Positions 45,116-56,233 are shown, counted from the first letter of the stretch. The stretch: 64,000 nucleotides of DNA from Marinobacterium sedimentorum (GCF_024267675.1 NZ_JALDYX010000014.1:46486-110485), one strand, 5' to 3'. Translations and numbers: made by a program. The notes: a model not told the origin generated them from the sequence alone.

Positions 45116-46295
45116 GATCAATCCCTCCGGCGCTCTTGGGATAGGCCTCAGGGTATTTGCGGATATGGGCCTTGAGATTTTCCAGTTGCTGGCGAAGCAG
45201 TGCCGGTGGCTCGTCATAGACGTCGGTGATCAGGTCCTCGAGCCGTGCCGGTGGGCGCTGCTGCGCCAGTTTCATTGCCGCCAGCACCTGTTGACGCAGC
45301 TCTTCGAGCAGCTGTTTCTCCCGGGTGTCATCCCACCAGTTCTGGGCCAGCAGCCAGTTCTTCATGCGCAGTATCGGATCCTTGGCACGCCATTTATCCT
45401 CTTCCGCCTTGTTGCGATAGCCGGAGGGATCATCCGAGGAGGAGTGGGCGGCCAGACGATAACTCATCGCCTCGACCAGTACCGGTTCGTTCTGTTCCAC
45501 CGCCAGCTTGCGCGCTTCCTGCATCGCCTTGCAGACCGCCAGCACATCGTTGCCATCCACCCGAATGGACTGCATGCCGTAGCCGACCGCACGAGGCGCT
45601 ATGCCGTCGGCGGCAAACTGCTCGCTGGACGGCGTCGAGATGGCATAGCCGTTGTTGCGGCACAGGAAAATCACCGGCACCTTGAGCACCGCCGCCATAT
45701 TCAGCGCAGCATGAAAATCACCCTCGGAGGCTGCACCCTCGCCGAATACCGTCACCGTGCAGCGCTGCTGGCCAGCCAGTTTCTGGCCATAGGCATAACC
45801 GGCCGCCTGGGGAATCTGCGTCGCCAGCGGAGACGAGATGGTCATGTAATGCAGCTCGCGGGAACCGTAGTGGATCGGCATCTGCCGCCCCTTGCCGTAG
45901 TCCTGATCATTGCCGAACAACTGATTCATGAACTCCTCGACGGAGAAGCCCCGATAGGCCAGCGCGCCCTGCTCGCGGTACTGAGCCATGATCATGTCGG
46001 CATCATCAAGCGCCGCGGCAAATCCGACCGTGGTGGCCTCTTCGCCGGTGGATTGCAGATAAAAGCTCAGCCGCCCCTGGCGCTGGGCCGCCAGCATGCG
46101 TTCATCCAGTACGCGGGTAAACACCATGGCGCGATAGATCTTCAGGGCCTGGGCCTCGTCCAGCTCCGGCACTAGGGCACCTGGAATGACCGAGCCATCC
46201 TGCTGCAATACCCGATAGATCGGGATCTGCAAGGCGTTGCCCGGCGTAAACTCAGGTGTGTGAATCACCCGTTCTTGAATATCCATAGACATCAT
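45108..46295 (-). CDS. bkdA1: Branched-chain 2-oxoacid dehydrogenase E1 alpha
   Basis: The alpha subunit decarboxylates the 2-oxoacids of valine, leucine and isoleucine. In 395 residues it shows [52 protein letters not shown] and the thiamine-diphosphate motif [16 protein letters not shown]...NNGYAIST. These are far closer to mitochondrial BCKDHA than to the Pseudomonas BkdA1 type. Several ATGs cluster at 46295, 46292 and 46286; the exact start is uncertain. A leader ORF with hairpin lies 140 bp upstream. Confidence 0.94.
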   Translation of the reverse strand: MMSMDIQERVIHTPEFTPGNALQIPIYRVLQQDGSVIPGALVPELDEAQALKIYRAMVFTRVLDERMLAAQRQGRLSFYLQSTGEEATTVGFAAALDDADMIMAQYREQGALAYRGFSVEEFMNQLFGNDQDYGKGRQMPIHYGSRELHYMTISSPLATQIPQAAGYAYGQKLAGQQRCTVTVFGEGAASEGDFHAALNMAAVLKVPVIFLCRNNGYAISTPSSEQFAADGIAPRAVGYGMQSIRVDGNDVLAVCKAMQEARKLAVEQNEPVLVEAMSYRLAAHSSSDDPSGYRNKAEEDKWRAKDPILRMKNWLLAQNWWDDTREKQLLEELRQQVLAAMKLAQQRPPARLEDLITDVYDEPPALLRQQLENLKAHIRKYPEAYPKSAGGIDHG

Positions 46296-46435
46296 AATCC
46301 CGTTTATTTTTATGCATTGGCGCCACCGATGTTCCTGATTCCCTTACCCAATTCGGTTCTTGACTCGCGCCCTCATCGGGGCCAAAAATACAACGCCAGC
46401 CAGCACCACCCCACAATTATTGAGCATAGCTGCTA

Positions 46436-46522
46436 TCAGCAACGGCACTTATTAACCTGATGAACAAACAGGCTCCCTGTTTGTTCATCACGCCAGAAAA
46501 ACGGGCGCAGCTGCTCGGACAT
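46436..46522 (-). CDS. 28-residue leader ORF upstream of the branched-chain dehydrogenase operon
   Basis: A short frame (MSEQLRPFFWRDEQ...NKCRC) with a textbook AAGGAG 6 bp before its ATG, in the same direction as bkdA1, which starts 140 bp downstream. A perfect 13-bp inverted repeat (46459-46471 with 46477-46489, GATGAACAAACAG/CTGTTTGTTCATC) lies within its 3' half. It has no run of Val, Leu or Ile codons, so classical attenuation by these amino acids is not suggested. Function unknown. The rest of the 417-bp bkdA1-uvrA gap holds only the uvrA promoter. Confidence 0.4.
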   Translation of the reverse strand: MSEQLRPFFWRDEQTGSLFVHQVNKCRC

Positions 46523-46674
46523 GCTGGACTCCTTTGAGAGATGGGTGGCGTTCGCATTGGGCAGGCGCCAAGAGTCACGCAGGCGATGAGCGCTGACAGC
46601 GTGGAAAAAACAGCCCGACTGGCGGCTAAATGAATTCAAACGCCGCACCGGTGTTGGCTCGGCGGCGAACGCTA

Positions 46675-46680
46675 TATAAT
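46675..46680 (+). promoter_or_regulatory. Candidate -10 box of uvrA
   Basis: A perfect TATAAT lies 33 bp before the uvrA ATG. Upstream TTGGCT gives a short 15-bp spacer, so the -35 is weak. No LexA box (CTGT-N8-ACAG) was seen nearby. Confidence 0.5.
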
Positions 46681-46712
46681 CAACGGCTTTGGTCTCTTTG
46701 TCGGGAAGGTAT

Positions 46713-49559
46713 ATGGACAAGATTCTGGTGCGCGGCGCACGCACGCATAACCTGAAAAACATCGACCTGGATATTCCCCGTGACAAGCTGGTGGTTATCA
46801 CCGGGTTGTCCGGATCCGGCAAGTCCTCACTGGCTTTCGACACCCTCTACGCCGAGGGTCAGCGCCGCTATGTGGAATCGTTGTCCACCTATGCCCGCCA
46901 GTTCCTGTCCGTGATGGAAAAGCCCGACGTTGACCATATCGAAGGGCTGTCACCGGCCATCTCGATTGAACAGAAGTCGACCTCGCACAACCCGCGCTCG
47001 ACGGTGGGTACCATTACCGAGATTTACGACTACCTGCGTCTGCTCTATGCCCGCGCCGGTGAGCCCCGCTGCCCCGACCACGACCTGCCCCTGGCCGCCC
47101 AGACCGTGAGCCAGATGGTGGACCAGGTCATGGCTCTGCCCGAAGGCTCCAAGTTGATGCTGCTGGCACCGGTGGTCCAGGGCCGCAAGGGTGAACACCT
47201 GCATATACTGAGCGAGCTGATCACCCAGGGTTTTGTGCGCGCCCGTATCGATGGCATCGTCGTCGATCTGGACAGTCCGCCCGAGCTCGACAAGAACCGC
47301 AAGCACGATATCGAGGTGGTGATCGACCGCTTCAAGGTACGGGACGATCTCAGCACCCGCCTGGCAGAATCCTTTGAGACGGCGCTGACCCTCACCGACG
47401 GTCTGGCCAAGATCAGCTACATGGACGGCGACGGCGAGGAACTGATTTTCTCGGCCCGCTTTGCCTGCCCGACCTGTGGCCACAGCATCCAGGAACTCGA
47501 GCCGAGGCTGTTTTCGTTCAACAATCCCCACGGTGCCTGCCCGGGCTGCGACGGTCTGGGCGTGCGCCAGTATTTCGATCCGCACAAGGTGGTGCACGAC
47601 CATAGCCTGACCCTGTCCGAAGGCGCTATCCGCGGCTGGGACAGGCGCAGCCTGTACTATTACCAGCAGCTGCAGGCCGTGGCCAATCATGTCGGTTTCG
47701 ACATGGATACACCCTTCAATGACCTGGACGAAAAGCACCGCAAGGTGATTCTCAACGGCAGCGGCCGGGACAACATCTCCTTTCGCTACGTCAATGACCG
47801 TGGCGATTCCGTCGAAAAGGCTCACCCTTTCGAGGGCGTGCTGAACAATCTGGAGCGACGTTACCGCGAAACCGAATCCGAAATGGTGCGGGACGACCTG
47901 GCAAAATACCTCAACATGCAGCCCTGCCCCTCGTGTCACGGCAGCCGCCTGCGACGCGAGGCGCGCCATGTCTTTATCGACGAGCGCACCCTGCCGGAAA
48001 TCACCCATCTGCCCATCGGCGAATGCTGCAAGTATTTCGACCAGCTCGAGCTCAGCGGCAAGCAGGGCGAAATTGCCGACAAGATTCTGAAGGAAATCCG
48101 CCTGCGCCTGTCCTTCCTGGTCAATGTGGGGCTCGACTACCTGTCACTGGATCGCAACGCCGATACCCTCTCCGGCGGTGAAGCCCAGCGCATCCGCCTG
48201 GCCAGCCAGATCGGCGCCGGCCTTGTGGGCGTCATGTATATCCTCGATGAACCGTCCATCGGCCTGCATCAGCGCGACAATGAGCGCCTGCTGCTGACCT
48301 TGCGTCACCTGCGGGACCTGGGCAATACCGTGATAGTGGTGGAGCACGACGAAGACGCCATACTGCTGGCCGACTACGTCATCGATATAGGTCCCGGCGC
48401 CGGTGTGCATGGCGGTGAGGTCATCGCCAGCGGTACCCCAGCCGAGGTGATGGCCAATGAAAATTCCATTACCGGCCAGTACCTCAGCGGTCGCCGCCGT
48501 ATCGAAGTACCGAGCGTACGGCTGCCGTTCAACCCCAAGAAACTGCTCAAGCTCAACGGTGCCAGGGGCAACAATCTGCAGGACGTGAACCTGGAAATTC
48601 CGGTCGGCCTCTTTACCTGCATCACCGGGGTTTCAGGCTCGGGCAAGTCCACCCTGATCAATGCCACGCTTTATCCCATAGCCGCGACCGAACTCAACCA
48701 CGCCACCACCCTGGATGCCGCCGAGCACCGCAGCGTTGAAGGCCTGGACCAGTTCGACAAGGTGATCGATATCGATCAGAGCCCCATAGGCCGCACGCCA
48801 CGCTCTAACCCGGCGACCTACACCGGTATCTTCACACCCATTCGCGAGCTCTTTTCCGGCACCCAGGAAGCCCGTTCGCGCGGCTACAAACCCGGGCGCT
48901 TCAGCTTCAACGTCAAGGGCGGGCGCTGTGAAGCCTGTCAGGGCGATGGCGTCATCAAGGTCGAGATGCACTTCCTGCCGGACGTCTATGTACCCTGCGA
49001 CGTCTGCAAGGGCAAGCGCTACAACCGTGAAACCCTGGAAGTGAAATACAAGGGACGCAGCATTCACGAAGTGCTGGACATGACGGTGGAGGAAGGCCGC
49101 GAATTCTTCGACGCCATCCCGGCCCTGGCGCGTCGCCTGCAAACCCTGATGGATGTCGGTCTGTCCTACATTCGCCTCGGCCAGGCCGCCACTACCCTCT
49201 CCGGCGGTGAAGCCCAGCGCGTGAAACTGGCGAAGGAGCTGTCCAAGCGCGATACCGGCAAGACCCTGTATATCCTCGATGAACCGACCACCGGCCTGCA
49301 CTTCTACGATATTCAGCAGCTGCTCAACGTGCTCAGTCGCCTGCGCGATCACGGCAACAGCATAGTGGTGATCGAACACAACCTGGATGTGATCAAAACC
49401 GCCGACTGGGTTATAGACCTGGGCCCCGAAGGCGGCACCGGTGGCGGCCAGATCATCGCCACAGGCACGCCCGAGCAAGTGGCGGCCTGCGAAGGCTCCC
49501 ACACCGGCCGTTTCCTCAAACCGTTGCTGGAGGCCCAGGCCAGGCTGTCTGCCAGCTAG
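46713..49559 (+). CDS. uvrA: Excinuclease ABC subunit A
   Basis: Damage-recognition ATPase of nucleotide excision repair. The 948-residue chain has two ABC modules: Walker [10 protein letters not shown] near residue 30 and GVSGSGKST near 640, signature sequences LSGGEAQRI and LSGGEAQRV, Walker B regions [13 protein letters not shown] and [13 protein letters not shown], and zinc-binding CPTCGH...CPGC and CEACQGDG...CDVC motifs. The ATG at 46713 has GGGAAGG upstream; an upstream in-frame start adds non-family sequence. Confidence 0.99.
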   Translation: MDKILVRGARTHNLKNIDLDIPRDKLVVITGLSGSGKSSLAFDTLYAEGQRRYVESLSTYARQFLSVMEKPDVDHIEGLSPAISIEQKSTSHNPRSTVGTITEIYDYLRLLYARAGEPRCPDHDLPLAAQTVSQMVDQVMALPEGSKLMLLAPVVQGRKGEHLHILSELITQGFVRARIDGIVVDLDSPPELDKNRKHDIEVVIDRFKVRDDLSTRLAESFETALTLTDGLAKISYMDGDGEELIFSARFACPTCGHSIQELEPRLFSFNNPHGACPGCDGLGVRQYFDPHKVVHDHSLTLSEGAIRGWDRRSLYYYQQLQAVANHVGFDMDTPFNDLDEKHRKVILNGSGRDNISFRYVNDRGDSVEKAHPFEGVLNNLERRYRETESEMVRDDLAKYLNMQPCPSCHGSRLRREARHVFIDERTLPEITHLPIGECCKYFDQLELSGKQGEIADKILKEIRLRLSFLVNVGLDYLSLDRNADTLSGGEAQRIRLASQIGAGLVGVMYILDEPSIGLHQRDNERLLLTLRHLRDLGNTVIVVEHDEDAILLADYVIDIGPGAGVHGGEVIASGTPAEVMANENSITGQYLSGRRRIEVPSVRLPFNPKKLLKLNGARGNNLQDVNLEIPVGLFTCITGVSGSGKSTLINATLYPIAATELNHATTLDAAEHRSVEGLDQFDKVIDIDQSPIGRTPRSNPATYTGIFTPIRELFSGTQEARSRGYKPGRFSFNVKGGRCEACQGDGVIKVEMHFLPDVYVPCDVCKGKRYNRETLEVKYKGRSIHEVLDMTVEEGREFFDAIPALARRLQTLMDVGLSYIRLGQAATTLSGGEAQRVKLAKELSKRDTGKTLYILDEPTTGLHFYDIQQLLNVLSRLRDHGNSIVVIEHNLDVIKTADWVIDLGPEGGTGGGQIIATGTPEQVAACEGSHTGRFLKPLLEAQARLSAS

Positions 49560-49570
49560 AAAACCACAGG

Positions 49571-49635
49571 CGCGGCGGCGCCCGCCGCGAATAACGCTCA
49601 TGCCGGCATTGTTCGCGGCGAGTCGCCGCTCCTAC
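49571..49635. repeat. REP-like hairpins after uvrA
   Basis: GCGGCGGCG/CGCCGCGAAT-type repeats at 49571-49592 and TTCGCGGCGAGTCGCCGCTC ending CTAC at 49612-49635 belong to the REP family also seen near 14.4, 25.95 and 27.75 kb. Confidence 0.6.
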
Positions 49636-49644
49636 AAGCACAAA

Positions 49645-49669
49645 AAAACCCGGCCATTGGCCGGGTTTT
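49645..49669. terminator. Bidirectional terminator between uvrA and rplQ
   Basis: AAAACCCGGCC/GGCCGGGTTTT stem with a 3-nt loop and flanking A/T tracts on both sides, suitable for ending both convergent transcripts. Confidence 0.85.
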
Positions 49670-49691
49670 GTATTTTGCGCAACTGAAGATT

Positions 49692-50087
49692 TTAGTCTTC
49701 AGCAGACTCGTCGACTGCAGTCAGGCCAGCCGGACGGCCAACCAGTTCTACGTAAGCCATCGGAGCATTGTCACCAGGACGGAAGCCGCATTTCAGAATG
49801 CGAACGTAACCGCCCGGACGAGCGTTGTAGCGCGGACCCAGCTCGTTAAACAGCTTGCCTACGGCTTCTTTGCTGCGTGTACGAGAGAAAGCCAGGCGGC
49901 GGTTAGCCACGCTGTCAATCTTGGACAGGGTGATCAGCGGCTCAGCAAAGCGGCGAAGTTCTTTCGCCTTCGGCAGAGTAGTCTTGATCAGTTCGTGTTC
50001 GAACAAAGACACTGCCATGTTTTTAAACATCGCTTTGCGGTGCGCACTGGTACGATTAAAATGACGACCAGATTTACGATGACGCAT
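49692..50087 (-). CDS. rplQ: 50S ribosomal protein L17
   Basis: Large-subunit protein at the exit-tunnel side. The 131 residues begin [20 protein letters not shown], the invariant L17 N-terminus, and include [13 protein letters not shown]. The C-terminal 15-20 residues ([10 protein letters not shown]) are acidic. It is the last gene of the alpha operon, 42 bp after rpoA, and ends before a shared terminator. Confidence 0.98.
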   Translation of the reverse strand: MRHRKSGRHFNRTSAHRKAMFKNMAVSLFEHELIKTTLPKAKELRRFAEPLITLSKIDSVANRRLAFSRTRSKEAVGKLFNELGPRYNARPGGYVRILKCGFRPGDNAPMAYVELVGRPAGLTAVDESAED

Positions 50088-50129
50088 TTGTTAAGTCCTT
50101 ACCAACTTAAGTCAGTTCAACTCGCTGCC

Positions 50130-51134
50130 TTAGGACGCGACTTTATCGTCGTTCTTAAGGCTGGCAGGTGGCCAGTTCTCAAGACGCATACCCAGAGACA
50201 GACCTTTGGATGCCAGCACGTCCTTGATCTCGGTCAGCGACTTCTTGCCCAAGTTCGGAGTCTTCAGCAGTTCCACTTCGGTGCGCTGAATCAGGTCACC
50301 GATGTAGTAGATCTGTTCTGCTTTCAGACAGTTGGCGGAACGTACAGTCAGCTCCAGGTCATCGACCGGGCGCAGCAGAACCGGATCAATTTCCGGTTCG
50401 GCCGGCTCGACCTTGGCCTGGTCCGCAGCATCTTCGAGATCCACGAATACCGCCAGTTGCTGCTGCAGAATCGTAGCAGCACGACGAATGCACTCTTCCG
50501 GATCAATTGTTCCGTTGGACTCGATGTCGATTACGAGCTTGTCCAGGTCTGTACGCTGCTCGACACGCGCGCTTTCTACTACGTAGGAAACGCGACGTAC
50601 CGGGCTGTAGGTAGCATCCAGTTGCAGGCGACCGATAGCACGAGTTTCATCCTCGTCACTGGTACGAGTGTCAGCAGGAACGTAGCCGCGACCGCGGGTT
50701 ACTTTCAGCTGCATGTTCAAGCTCGCACCTTCGTTCAGGTGAGCGATCACGTGTTCCGGGTTTGCAATTTCCACATCCTGTGTCAGCTGAATATCTCCAG
50801 CAGTCACAGGACCCGGCTCGGACTTGCTCAGGGTCAGGGTAACTTCTTCACCATTGTAAAGTGCTACCGAAACGCCTTTCAGGTTCAGCAGGATCTCAAT
50901 TACATCCTCCTGAACGCCCTCAATGGTGCTGTACTCGTGCAGCACGCCATCGATCTCTACTTCTGTGAAGGCGAAGCCCGGCATAGAAGACAGCAGAATG
51001 CGGCGCAGTGCATTACCCAGCGTGTGGCCAAAACCACGCTCCAGCGGCTCAAGAGTCACCTTTGCGCGAGTTTTGCTGATTTCCTGTACGTCAATGTGAC
51101 GCGGGCTTAGAAACTCGTTTACAGAACGCTGCAT
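50130..51134 (-). CDS. rpoA: RNA polymerase alpha subunit
   Basis: Scaffold of RNA polymerase assembly. The 334 residues contain the N-terminal dimerisation domain ([20 protein letters not shown]), a flexible linker, and the C-terminal DNA- and activator-binding domain ([34 protein letters not shown]). It lies 26 bp after rpsD in the usual alpha-operon order. Confidence 0.99.
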   Translation of the reverse strand: MQRSVNEFLSPRHIDVQEISKTRAKVTLEPLERGFGHTLGNALRRILLSSMPGFAFTEVEIDGVLHEYSTIEGVQEDVIEILLNLKGVSVALYNGEEVTLTLSKSEPGPVTAGDIQLTQDVEIANPEHVIAHLNEGASLNMQLKVTRGRGYVPADTRTSDEDETRAIGRLQLDATYSPVRRVSYVVESARVEQRTDLDKLVIDIESNGTIDPEECIRRAATILQQQLAVFVDLEDAADQAKVEPAEPEIDPVLLRPVDDLELTVRSANCLKAEQIYYIGDLIQRTEVELLKTPNLGKKSLTEIKDVLASKGLSLGMRLENWPPASLKNDDKVAS

Positions 51135-51160
51135 AGTTCCACCAATAAAGAGTTCAAGAA

Positions 51161-51781
51161 TTACTTGGAGTACAGCTCGACAATCAAGTGCTCGTTGATG
51201 TCGGCAGAAAGTTCGCTACGCTCAGGAACGGTCTTTAAAGTACCTTCCATTTTGCTTGCGTCCACTTCAACCCACTCAACAGCAGCACGCTGAGAAGCCA
51301 GCTCCAGAGCGCTCTTGATACGCAGCTGGTTCTTGGACTTCTCGCGAACTGCAACCACGTCACCGGCTTTCACCTGGTACGATGCAATGTTCACTACCTG
51401 ACCGTTTACAGTGATCTGGCGGTGGGACACGATCTGACGGGATTCCGCGCGAGTAGAGCCAAAGCCCATGCGGTACACCACGTTATCAAGACGGCCTTCC
51501 AGCAGCTGGAGCAGGTTTTCACCTGTGGAACCAGTGCGGCGAGCCGCTTCTTTGTAATAGTTGCGGAACTGACGTTCCAGCACGCCGTACATACGACGTA
51601 CTTTTTGTTTCTCGCGCAGCTGCAGACCGTAGTCGGACAGACGTCCCCGGCGCGCGCCGTGCATACCCGGAACAGCTTCTGCTTTGCATTTGCTGTCGAG
51701 TGCACGAACGCCGCTTTTCAGGAACAGGTCTGTACCTTCACGGCGAGACAGCTTGCACTTAGGTCCAAGATATCGGGCCAT
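51161..51781 (-). CDS. rpsD: 30S ribosomal protein S4
   Basis: Primary 16S rRNA-binding assembly protein; in E. coli it also represses the alpha operon by binding its leader. The 206 residues start [20 protein letters not shown] and contain the S4 RNA-binding domain ([20 protein letters not shown]). Only two cysteines (C9, C32) occur at the N-terminus, so it is the zinc-free form. Confidence 0.99.
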   Translation of the reverse strand: MARYLGPKCKLSRREGTDLFLKSGVRALDSKCKAEAVPGMHGARRGRLSDYGLQLREKQKVRRMYGVLERQFRNYYKEAARRTGSTGENLLQLLEGRLDNVVYRMGFGSTRAESRQIVSHRQITVNGQVVNIASYQVKAGDVVAVREKSKNQLRIKSALELASQRAAVEWVEVDASKMEGTLKTVPERSELSADINEHLIVELYSK

Positions 51782-51796
51782 TTTACCGTCTCCAGT

Positions 51797-52186
51797 TTAT
51801 ACGCGACGTTTCTTCGGAGGACGGCATCCGTTGTGCGGGATGGGCGTCACGTCCGTGATGTTTGCAATTTTGTAGCCACAAGAGTTCAGTGCACGCACTG
51901 CGGACTCACGACCAGGTCCAGGACCTTTGACAAACACGTCGAGATTTTTCAAACCATACTCAAGAGCGGCCTGACCGGCGCGCTCTGCCGCTACCTGTGC
52001 AGCGAACGGCGTGCTCTTGCGCGAACCACGGAAGCCAGAGCCCCCGGAAGTCGCCCAAGACAGCGCGTTACCCTGACGATCGGTAATGGTGATGATCGTG
52101 TTATTGAAAGAGGCATGGATATGCGCGAAGCCATCCACTACCGTCTTTTTCACTTTCTTGCGTGTGCGATTACCTGGCTTAGCCAT
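51797..52186 (-). CDS. rpsK: 30S ribosomal protein S11
   Basis: Small-subunit platform protein near the mRNA 3' region. The 129 residues contain the conserved [20 protein letters not shown] and end [13 protein letters not shown] as expected. It is separated from rpsM by 25 bp and from rpsD by 15 bp. Confidence 0.99.
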   Translation of the reverse strand: MAKPGNRTRKKVKKTVVDGFAHIHASFNNTIITITDRQGNALSWATSGGSGFRGSRKSTPFAAQVAAERAGQAALEYGLKNLDVFVKGPGPGRESAVRALNSCGYKIANITDVTPIPHNGCRPPKKRRV

Positions 52187-52211
52187 ATCGGAAATTCCTA
52201 TCGCTTACCAC

Positions 52212-52568
52212 TTACTTACGGATCGGCTTGCGCGGACCTTTGCGCGTACGCGCGTTGGTCTTGCTGCGCTGACCACGTACCGGCAGATTGCGGCGGTGAC
52301 GCAGGCCACGGAAGCACCCCAGGTCCATGAGACGTTTAATGCTCATGTTGACCTCACGGCGCAGATCACCCTCGACAGACAACTTGGTAACTTCACCACG
52401 AACGTTATCAAGCTGCTCTTCTGTCAGATCTGCAATTTTAGTGCTGTGGGCAATACCAACAGCATCGCAGATCATTTTCGAGGTTGTGCGGCCAATCCCG
52501 TAAATGTAAGTAAGAGAAATTACCGCATGCTTATTGTCAGGAATATTGACGCCAGCTATACGGGCCAT
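52212..52568 (-). CDS. rpsM: 30S ribosomal protein S13
   Basis: Head protein of the 30S subunit that contacts P-site tRNA and L5. The 118 residues begin [20 protein letters not shown] and end in the basic [20 protein letters not shown]. First gene of the alpha operon, with its own promoter about 100 bp upstream and a 145-bp gap to rpmJ that probably includes the S4-responsive leader. Confidence 0.99.
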   Translation of the reverse strand: MARIAGVNIPDNKHAVISLTYIYGIGRTTSKMICDAVGIAHSTKIADLTEEQLDNVRGEVTKLSVEGDLRREVNMSIKRLMDLGCFRGLRHRRNLPVRGQRSKTNARTRKGPRKPIRK

Positions 52569-52650
52569 TCAATTTACTCCGTCATAAGGCACTCACTAGA
52601 CTTCTAGGTGAGCGCCATAATATTTCTAATACGTTCGTAGAAGGCGCGCA

Positions 52651-52679
52651 ATAGTACACCCTGATCAAAATTAAATCAA
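52651..52679 (-). promoter_or_regulatory. Alpha-operon promoter
   Basis: On the minus strand TTGATT (52674-52679) and TACTAT (52651-52656) are separated by 17 bp, with a TG just before the -10. It lies in the rpmJ-rpsM gap, 83 bp upstream of the rpsM start, leaving a leader long enough for S4 autoregulation as known in E. coli. Confidence 0.7.
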
Positions 52680-52713
52680 GGCCGCTCGCCTTCTACGCCC
52701 TATAGGCCAGGAA

Positions 52714-52830
52714 TTAACCCTGGCGCTGCTTGTGACGCGGTTCTACCTTGCAGATCACGCGCACGGAACCGTTGCGACGTACGATCTTGCAGTTACGGCA
52801 AATCTTTTTAACAGATGCGCGTACTTTCAT
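52714..52830 (-). CDS. rpmJ: 50S ribosomal protein L36
   Basis: A 38-residue protein, [14 protein letters not shown]... ending RHKQRQG, with a complete zinc site at C11, C14, C27 and H33 (the zinc-binding paralogue). It follows secY by 21 bp, the standard end of the spc operon. Confidence 0.97.
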   Translation of the reverse strand: MKVRASVKKICRNCKIVRRNGSVRVICKVEPRHKQRQG

Positions 52831-52851
52831 GATCCACTCCAATTAGCAGTA

Positions 52852-54180
52852 TCAACGCAGGAAGCCTGCGCCACCGCCTTTGAGGTTAGATTTCTTCATC
52901 AAGGACTCATACTGGTGAGACATCAGGTGTGATTGCACCTGCGCCATGAAGTCCATGACCACGACTACCACGATCAACAATGAGGTACCGCCGAAGTAGA
53001 ATGGCACATTCCACGCAACCACCAGGAACTGAGGCATCAGAGATACCGCGGTGATGTATAGAGCACCAAACAATGTCAGACGGCCCAGCACAGTATCGAT
53101 ATAGCGTGCGGACTGTTCACCAGGACGAATTCCCGGGATAAATGCACCTGATTTTTTCAGGTTGTCTGCCACATCACGGGGATTGAAAACAATCGCCGTG
53201 TAGAAGTAGCAGAAAAACACGATGCAGATCGCAAACAGCAGGATATAGAGCGGCTGGCCTGGGCCAAGCGCGAGCGCCATGTCCTGCAACCATTCCATGC
53301 CATCGGTTTGTCCAAACCACTGACCAACCGACGCCGGGAACAGCAGGATGCTGGATGCAAAGATCGGAGGAATAACGCCTGCCATATTCACTTTCAACGG
53401 CAGGTGGCTCGACTGCGCTGCATAGACGCGACGACCCTGCTGACGCTTTGCATAGTTGATGGTGATGCGGCGCTGGCCACGTTCCATAAACACTACAAAG
53501 CCAACAGTCGCCACGGCCATGACCGCGATCGCCAGCAGCGCCAGGATATTCAAATCACCCTGACGCGCCGCTTCAAAGGACTGACCGATTGCACTGGGCA
53601 GACCAGCCACGATACCCGCGAAGATCAGAATCGAGATACCGTTGCCGATACCACGTTCAGTTACCTGCTCTCCGAGCCACATCAGGAAGACTGCACCTGC
53701 AACCAGGGTCACGACAGCTACGAAATAGAAGCTGATGTCACCACTGAACGCCACACCCTGATTCGCCAGGCCTACAGCCATCCCGAACGACTGTATGGTC
53801 GCCAGGATAACCGTGCCGTAACGGGTATACTGATTGATTTTACGACGACCCGCCTCACCCTCTTTCTTCAACGCTTCGAGCTGGGGGCTCACGACCGTCA
53901 TCAGCTGCATAATAATAGAGGCAGAGATGTACGGCATAATGCCCAGTGCGAGGATACTCATACGCTCCAACGCACCACCCGAGAACATATTGAAGAGACT
54001 GAGAATAGTCCCCTGATTCTGTTCAAACAATGCGGCTAGACGATCCGGGTTGATACCGGGGACGGGGATATGAGCCCCGATCCGGTACACAATGATCGCC
54101 AGCAGCACAAAACGCAGACGAGACCAAAGCTCGCCCAAACCGTTTTGTGTGCCCGCCGGTATCTGTCCTTGCTTAGCCAT
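52852..54180 (-). CDS. secY: Protein translocase subunit SecY
   Basis: Central pore of the SecYEG translocon in the inner membrane. The 442 residues carry ten transmembrane segments, with [20 protein letters not shown] in the first periplasmic region, [18 protein letters not shown] and the C-terminal [19 protein letters not shown]. Its start directly abuts the rplO stop, indicating tight coupling in the spc operon. Confidence 0.99.
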   Translation of the reverse strand: MAKQGQIPAGTQNGLGELWSRLRFVLLAIIVYRIGAHIPVPGINPDRLAALFEQNQGTILSLFNMFSGGALERMSILALGIMPYISASIIMQLMTVVSPQLEALKKEGEAGRRKINQYTRYGTVILATIQSFGMAVGLANQGVAFSGDISFYFVAVVTLVAGAVFLMWLGEQVTERGIGNGISILIFAGIVAGLPSAIGQSFEAARQGDLNILALLAIAVMAVATVGFVVFMERGQRRITINYAKRQQGRRVYAAQSSHLPLKVNMAGVIPPIFASSILLFPASVGQWFGQTDGMEWLQDMALALGPGQPLYILLFAICIVFFCYFYTAIVFNPRDVADNLKKSGAFIPGIRPGEQSARYIDTVLGRLTLFGALYITAVSLMPQFLVVAWNVPFYFGGTSLLIVVVVVMDFMAQVQSHLMSHQYESLMKKSNLKGGGAGFLR

Positions 54181-54615
54181 TTACGCCTCGACTTTGCCGC
54201 CAGCAGCCTCGATCGCAGCTTGTGCACCCTTGGTCACTTTCAGACCGGATACAGTCACTGCTTTGCCGATCTCACCAGAGAGGATCACTTTAGCCACTTT
54301 GATATCGTGGTTAACGAGATCCGCCGCTTTCAGCGCGGCCAGATCGATTACGTCCGCAACGACTGCATTGAGTTCGTTCAGACGAATCTCAGCAACGTAA
54401 CGGGCTTTACGGGAGCTAAAGCCGAACTTCGGCAGACGACGCTGCAGAGGCATCTGACCGCCTTCAAAACCCGGCTTAACAGAACCGCCTGAGCGGGACT
54501 TCTGACCTTTGTGACCACGACCACCGGTTTTACCAAGACCGGAACCGATACCGCGACCTACGCGTTTCGGAGCCTGTTTGGAACCAGCGGCGGGGCTCAG
54601 AGTGTTCAGACGCAT
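54181..54615 (-). CDS. rplO: 50S ribosomal protein L15
   Basis: Late-assembly 50S protein. The 144 residues begin [20 protein letters not shown] and include the glycine-rich [20 protein letters not shown]. It lies between rpmD (14 bp gap) and secY (no gap). Confidence 0.98.
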   Translation of the reverse strand: MRLNTLSPAAGSKQAPKRVGRGIGSGLGKTGGRGHKGQKSRSGGSVKPGFEGGQMPLQRRLPKFGFSSRKARYVAEIRLNELNAVVADVIDLAALKAADLVNHDIKVAKVILSGEIGKAVTVSGLKVTKGAQAAIEAAGGKVEA

Positions 54616-54629
54616 GTGACGAACTCCTC

Positions 54630-54812
54630 TTACTCGCCTTCTACACTAAGCATGTAGTTGACTTTGTTGATCATGCCACGGACCGAAGGGGTGTCTTCCA
54701 CCTCAACGGTATGACCGATACGACGCAGGCCGAGACCTTTTACACACAGCTTGTGCTTCGGCAGAATGCCGATCGGGCTGCGAACCAGAGTTACCTTCAA
54801 AGTATTAGCCAT
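54630..54812 (-). CDS. rpmD: 50S ribosomal protein L30
   Basis: Small 60-residue L30, with [16 protein letters not shown] and a short ferredoxin-like fold ending MLSVEGE. Five base pairs separate it from rpsE. Confidence 0.97.
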   Translation of the reverse strand: MANTLKVTLVRSPIGILPKHKLCVKGLGLRRIGHTVEVEDTPSVRGMINKVNYMLSVEGE

Positions 54813-54817
54813 GTCGA

Positions 54818-55318
54818 TTACCCCAGGATCTCTGCGACTGTCTTGCCACGCTTGGCCGCGATGTCATCCGGTGCGTTCATGCTCTGCAGACCCTTGATGG
54901 TCGCACGCACAACGTTTACCGGATTAGTCGAACCGTAGCACTTGGCCAGGACGTTATGGACACCAGCCAGTTCCAGTACAGAACGCATGGCGCCGCCGGC
55001 GATGATACCGGTACCGTCAGATGCAGGCTGCATGTAGATTCTGGATGCGCCGTGACGAGCGTTGATAGCGTACTGCAAAGTACCGCCGTTCAGTTCAACA
55101 CTGATCATGTTGCGACGAGCCTGTTCCATAGCCTTCTGAATCGCGACCGGCACTTCACGCGCCTTGCCACGACCGAAACCTACGCGGCCGTTACCGTCAC
55201 CAACAACACAGAGTGCAGTAAAACCGAAGATTCGACCGCCTTTAACCACTTTCGCGACACGGTTAACCTGTACCAGTTTTTCCTGGAGATCGCCGTCTTT
55301 CTGTTCGTGATTTGCCAT
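54818..55318 (-). CDS. rpsE: 30S ribosomal protein S5
   Basis: Decoding-fidelity protein on the 30S body. The 166 residues contain the double-stranded RNA-binding-like N-domain ([40 protein letters not shown]) and the C-domain with [19 protein letters not shown]. Confidence 0.99.
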   Translation of the reverse strand: MANHEQKDGDLQEKLVQVNRVAKVVKGGRIFGFTALCVVGDGNGRVGFGRGKAREVPVAIQKAMEQARRNMISVELNGGTLQYAINARHGASRIYMQPASDGTGIIAGGAMRSVLELAGVHNVLAKCYGSTNPVNVVRATIKGLQSMNAPDDIAAKRGKTVAEILG

Positions 55319-55329
55319 AATCGACCCCC

Positions 55330-55680
55330 TTAGAATTCCAGGCCGCTTTCACGGGCTGCGTCGGCCAGTGCTTGAACACGACCGTGGTATTTGAACCCGG
55401 AACGGTCGAATGCAACCTTGGTGATACCGGCTTCTTTAGCACGTTCAGCGATCAGCGCACCCACTTTCTGGGCCGCTTCAACATTACCTGTTGCGCCTTC
55501 ACGCAGTACTTTCTCTACGGTTGATGCAGAGGCCAAAACCTTGCCACCGTCTTCAGAGATAACCTGTGCGTAGATATGACGCGGAGTACGGTTGACGCAC
55601 AGACGTACGGCGCCCAGTTCACGCATTTTCAAGCGCGAACGACGTGCACGACGGATACGAGCTTCTTTCTTAGCGTTCAT
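55330..55680 (-). CDS. rplR: 50S ribosomal protein L18
   Basis: 5S rRNA-binding protein of 116 residues, with the basic N-terminus [19 protein letters not shown] and [15 protein letters not shown]. It sits 9 bp after rplF and 11 bp before rpsE, the usual spc order. Confidence 0.98.
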   Translation of the reverse strand: MNAKKEARIRRARRSRLKMRELGAVRLCVNRTPRHIYAQVISEDGGKVLASASTVEKVLREGATGNVEAAQKVGALIAERAKEAGITKVAFDRSGFKYHGRVQALADAARESGLEF

Positions 55681-55689
55681 AACCCTGCC

Positions 55690-56223
55690 TTACTTTTTCT
55701 TCGCTTCTTTACGGCGAACATATTCGTCAGCGTAGCGAACACCCTTGCCTTTATAAGGCTCAGGCGGACGGAAGCCACGCACCTCTGCGGCTACCTGACC
55801 GACACGCTGTTTATCAGCACCGCTGATAACAATCGTTGTCTGGTTCGGGCACTCTGCAGTAATACCTTCAGGCAGTTCGTACTCAACAGGATGGGAGAAG
55901 CCCAGCGTCAGGTTCAGTGCGTTGCCCTTGAGCGCAACACGGTAACCGACACCCTGCAATTCCAGAGTCTTTTTAAAGCCTTCTGTAACACCGAAAACCA
56001 TGTTGCTCACCAGGGAGCGCGTGGTTCCGGACAGAGCGTTAGCGAGCTTGCTCTTGTCACGGGGGGCGAACAGCAGGGTGTTCTCTTCCTGTTTAACTTC
56101 AACAGTCGGATGAACATCCAGGCTCAGAAGACCATTCTTGCCTTTGGCGGTGATGGTCAGGCCATCGACCTTCAGATCTACACCTGCAGGTACAACAACG
56201 GGTTTTTTACCAACTCGAGACAT
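55690..56223 (-). CDS. rplF: 50S ribosomal protein L6
   Basis: Protein near the GTPase centre. The 177 residues start [20 protein letters not shown] and end [19 protein letters not shown], with two similar alpha/beta halves; the signature [11 protein letters not shown] is intact. Confidence 0.99.
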   Translation of the reverse strand: MSRVGKKPVVVPAGVDLKVDGLTITAKGKNGLLSLDVHPTVEVKQEENTLLFAPRDKSKLANALSGTTRSLVSNMVFGVTEGFKKTLELQGVGYRVALKGNALNLTLGFSHPVEYELPEGITAECPNQTTIVISGADKQRVGQVAAEVRGFRPPEPYKGKGVRYADEYVRRKEAKKK

Positions 56224-56233
56224 TGTTAACCCC

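Noticed and set aside
46436..46522. LexA box upstream of uvrA
   Set aside because: The only inverted repeat in the region is GATGAACAAACAG/CTGTTTGTTCATC, which does not match CTGT-N8-ACAG in the promoter position.
49668..51110. 480-codon plus-strand frame across rplQ and rpoA
   Set aside because: Crosses two genes of certain identity on the other strand; stop-free only because of codon bias in highly expressed genes.
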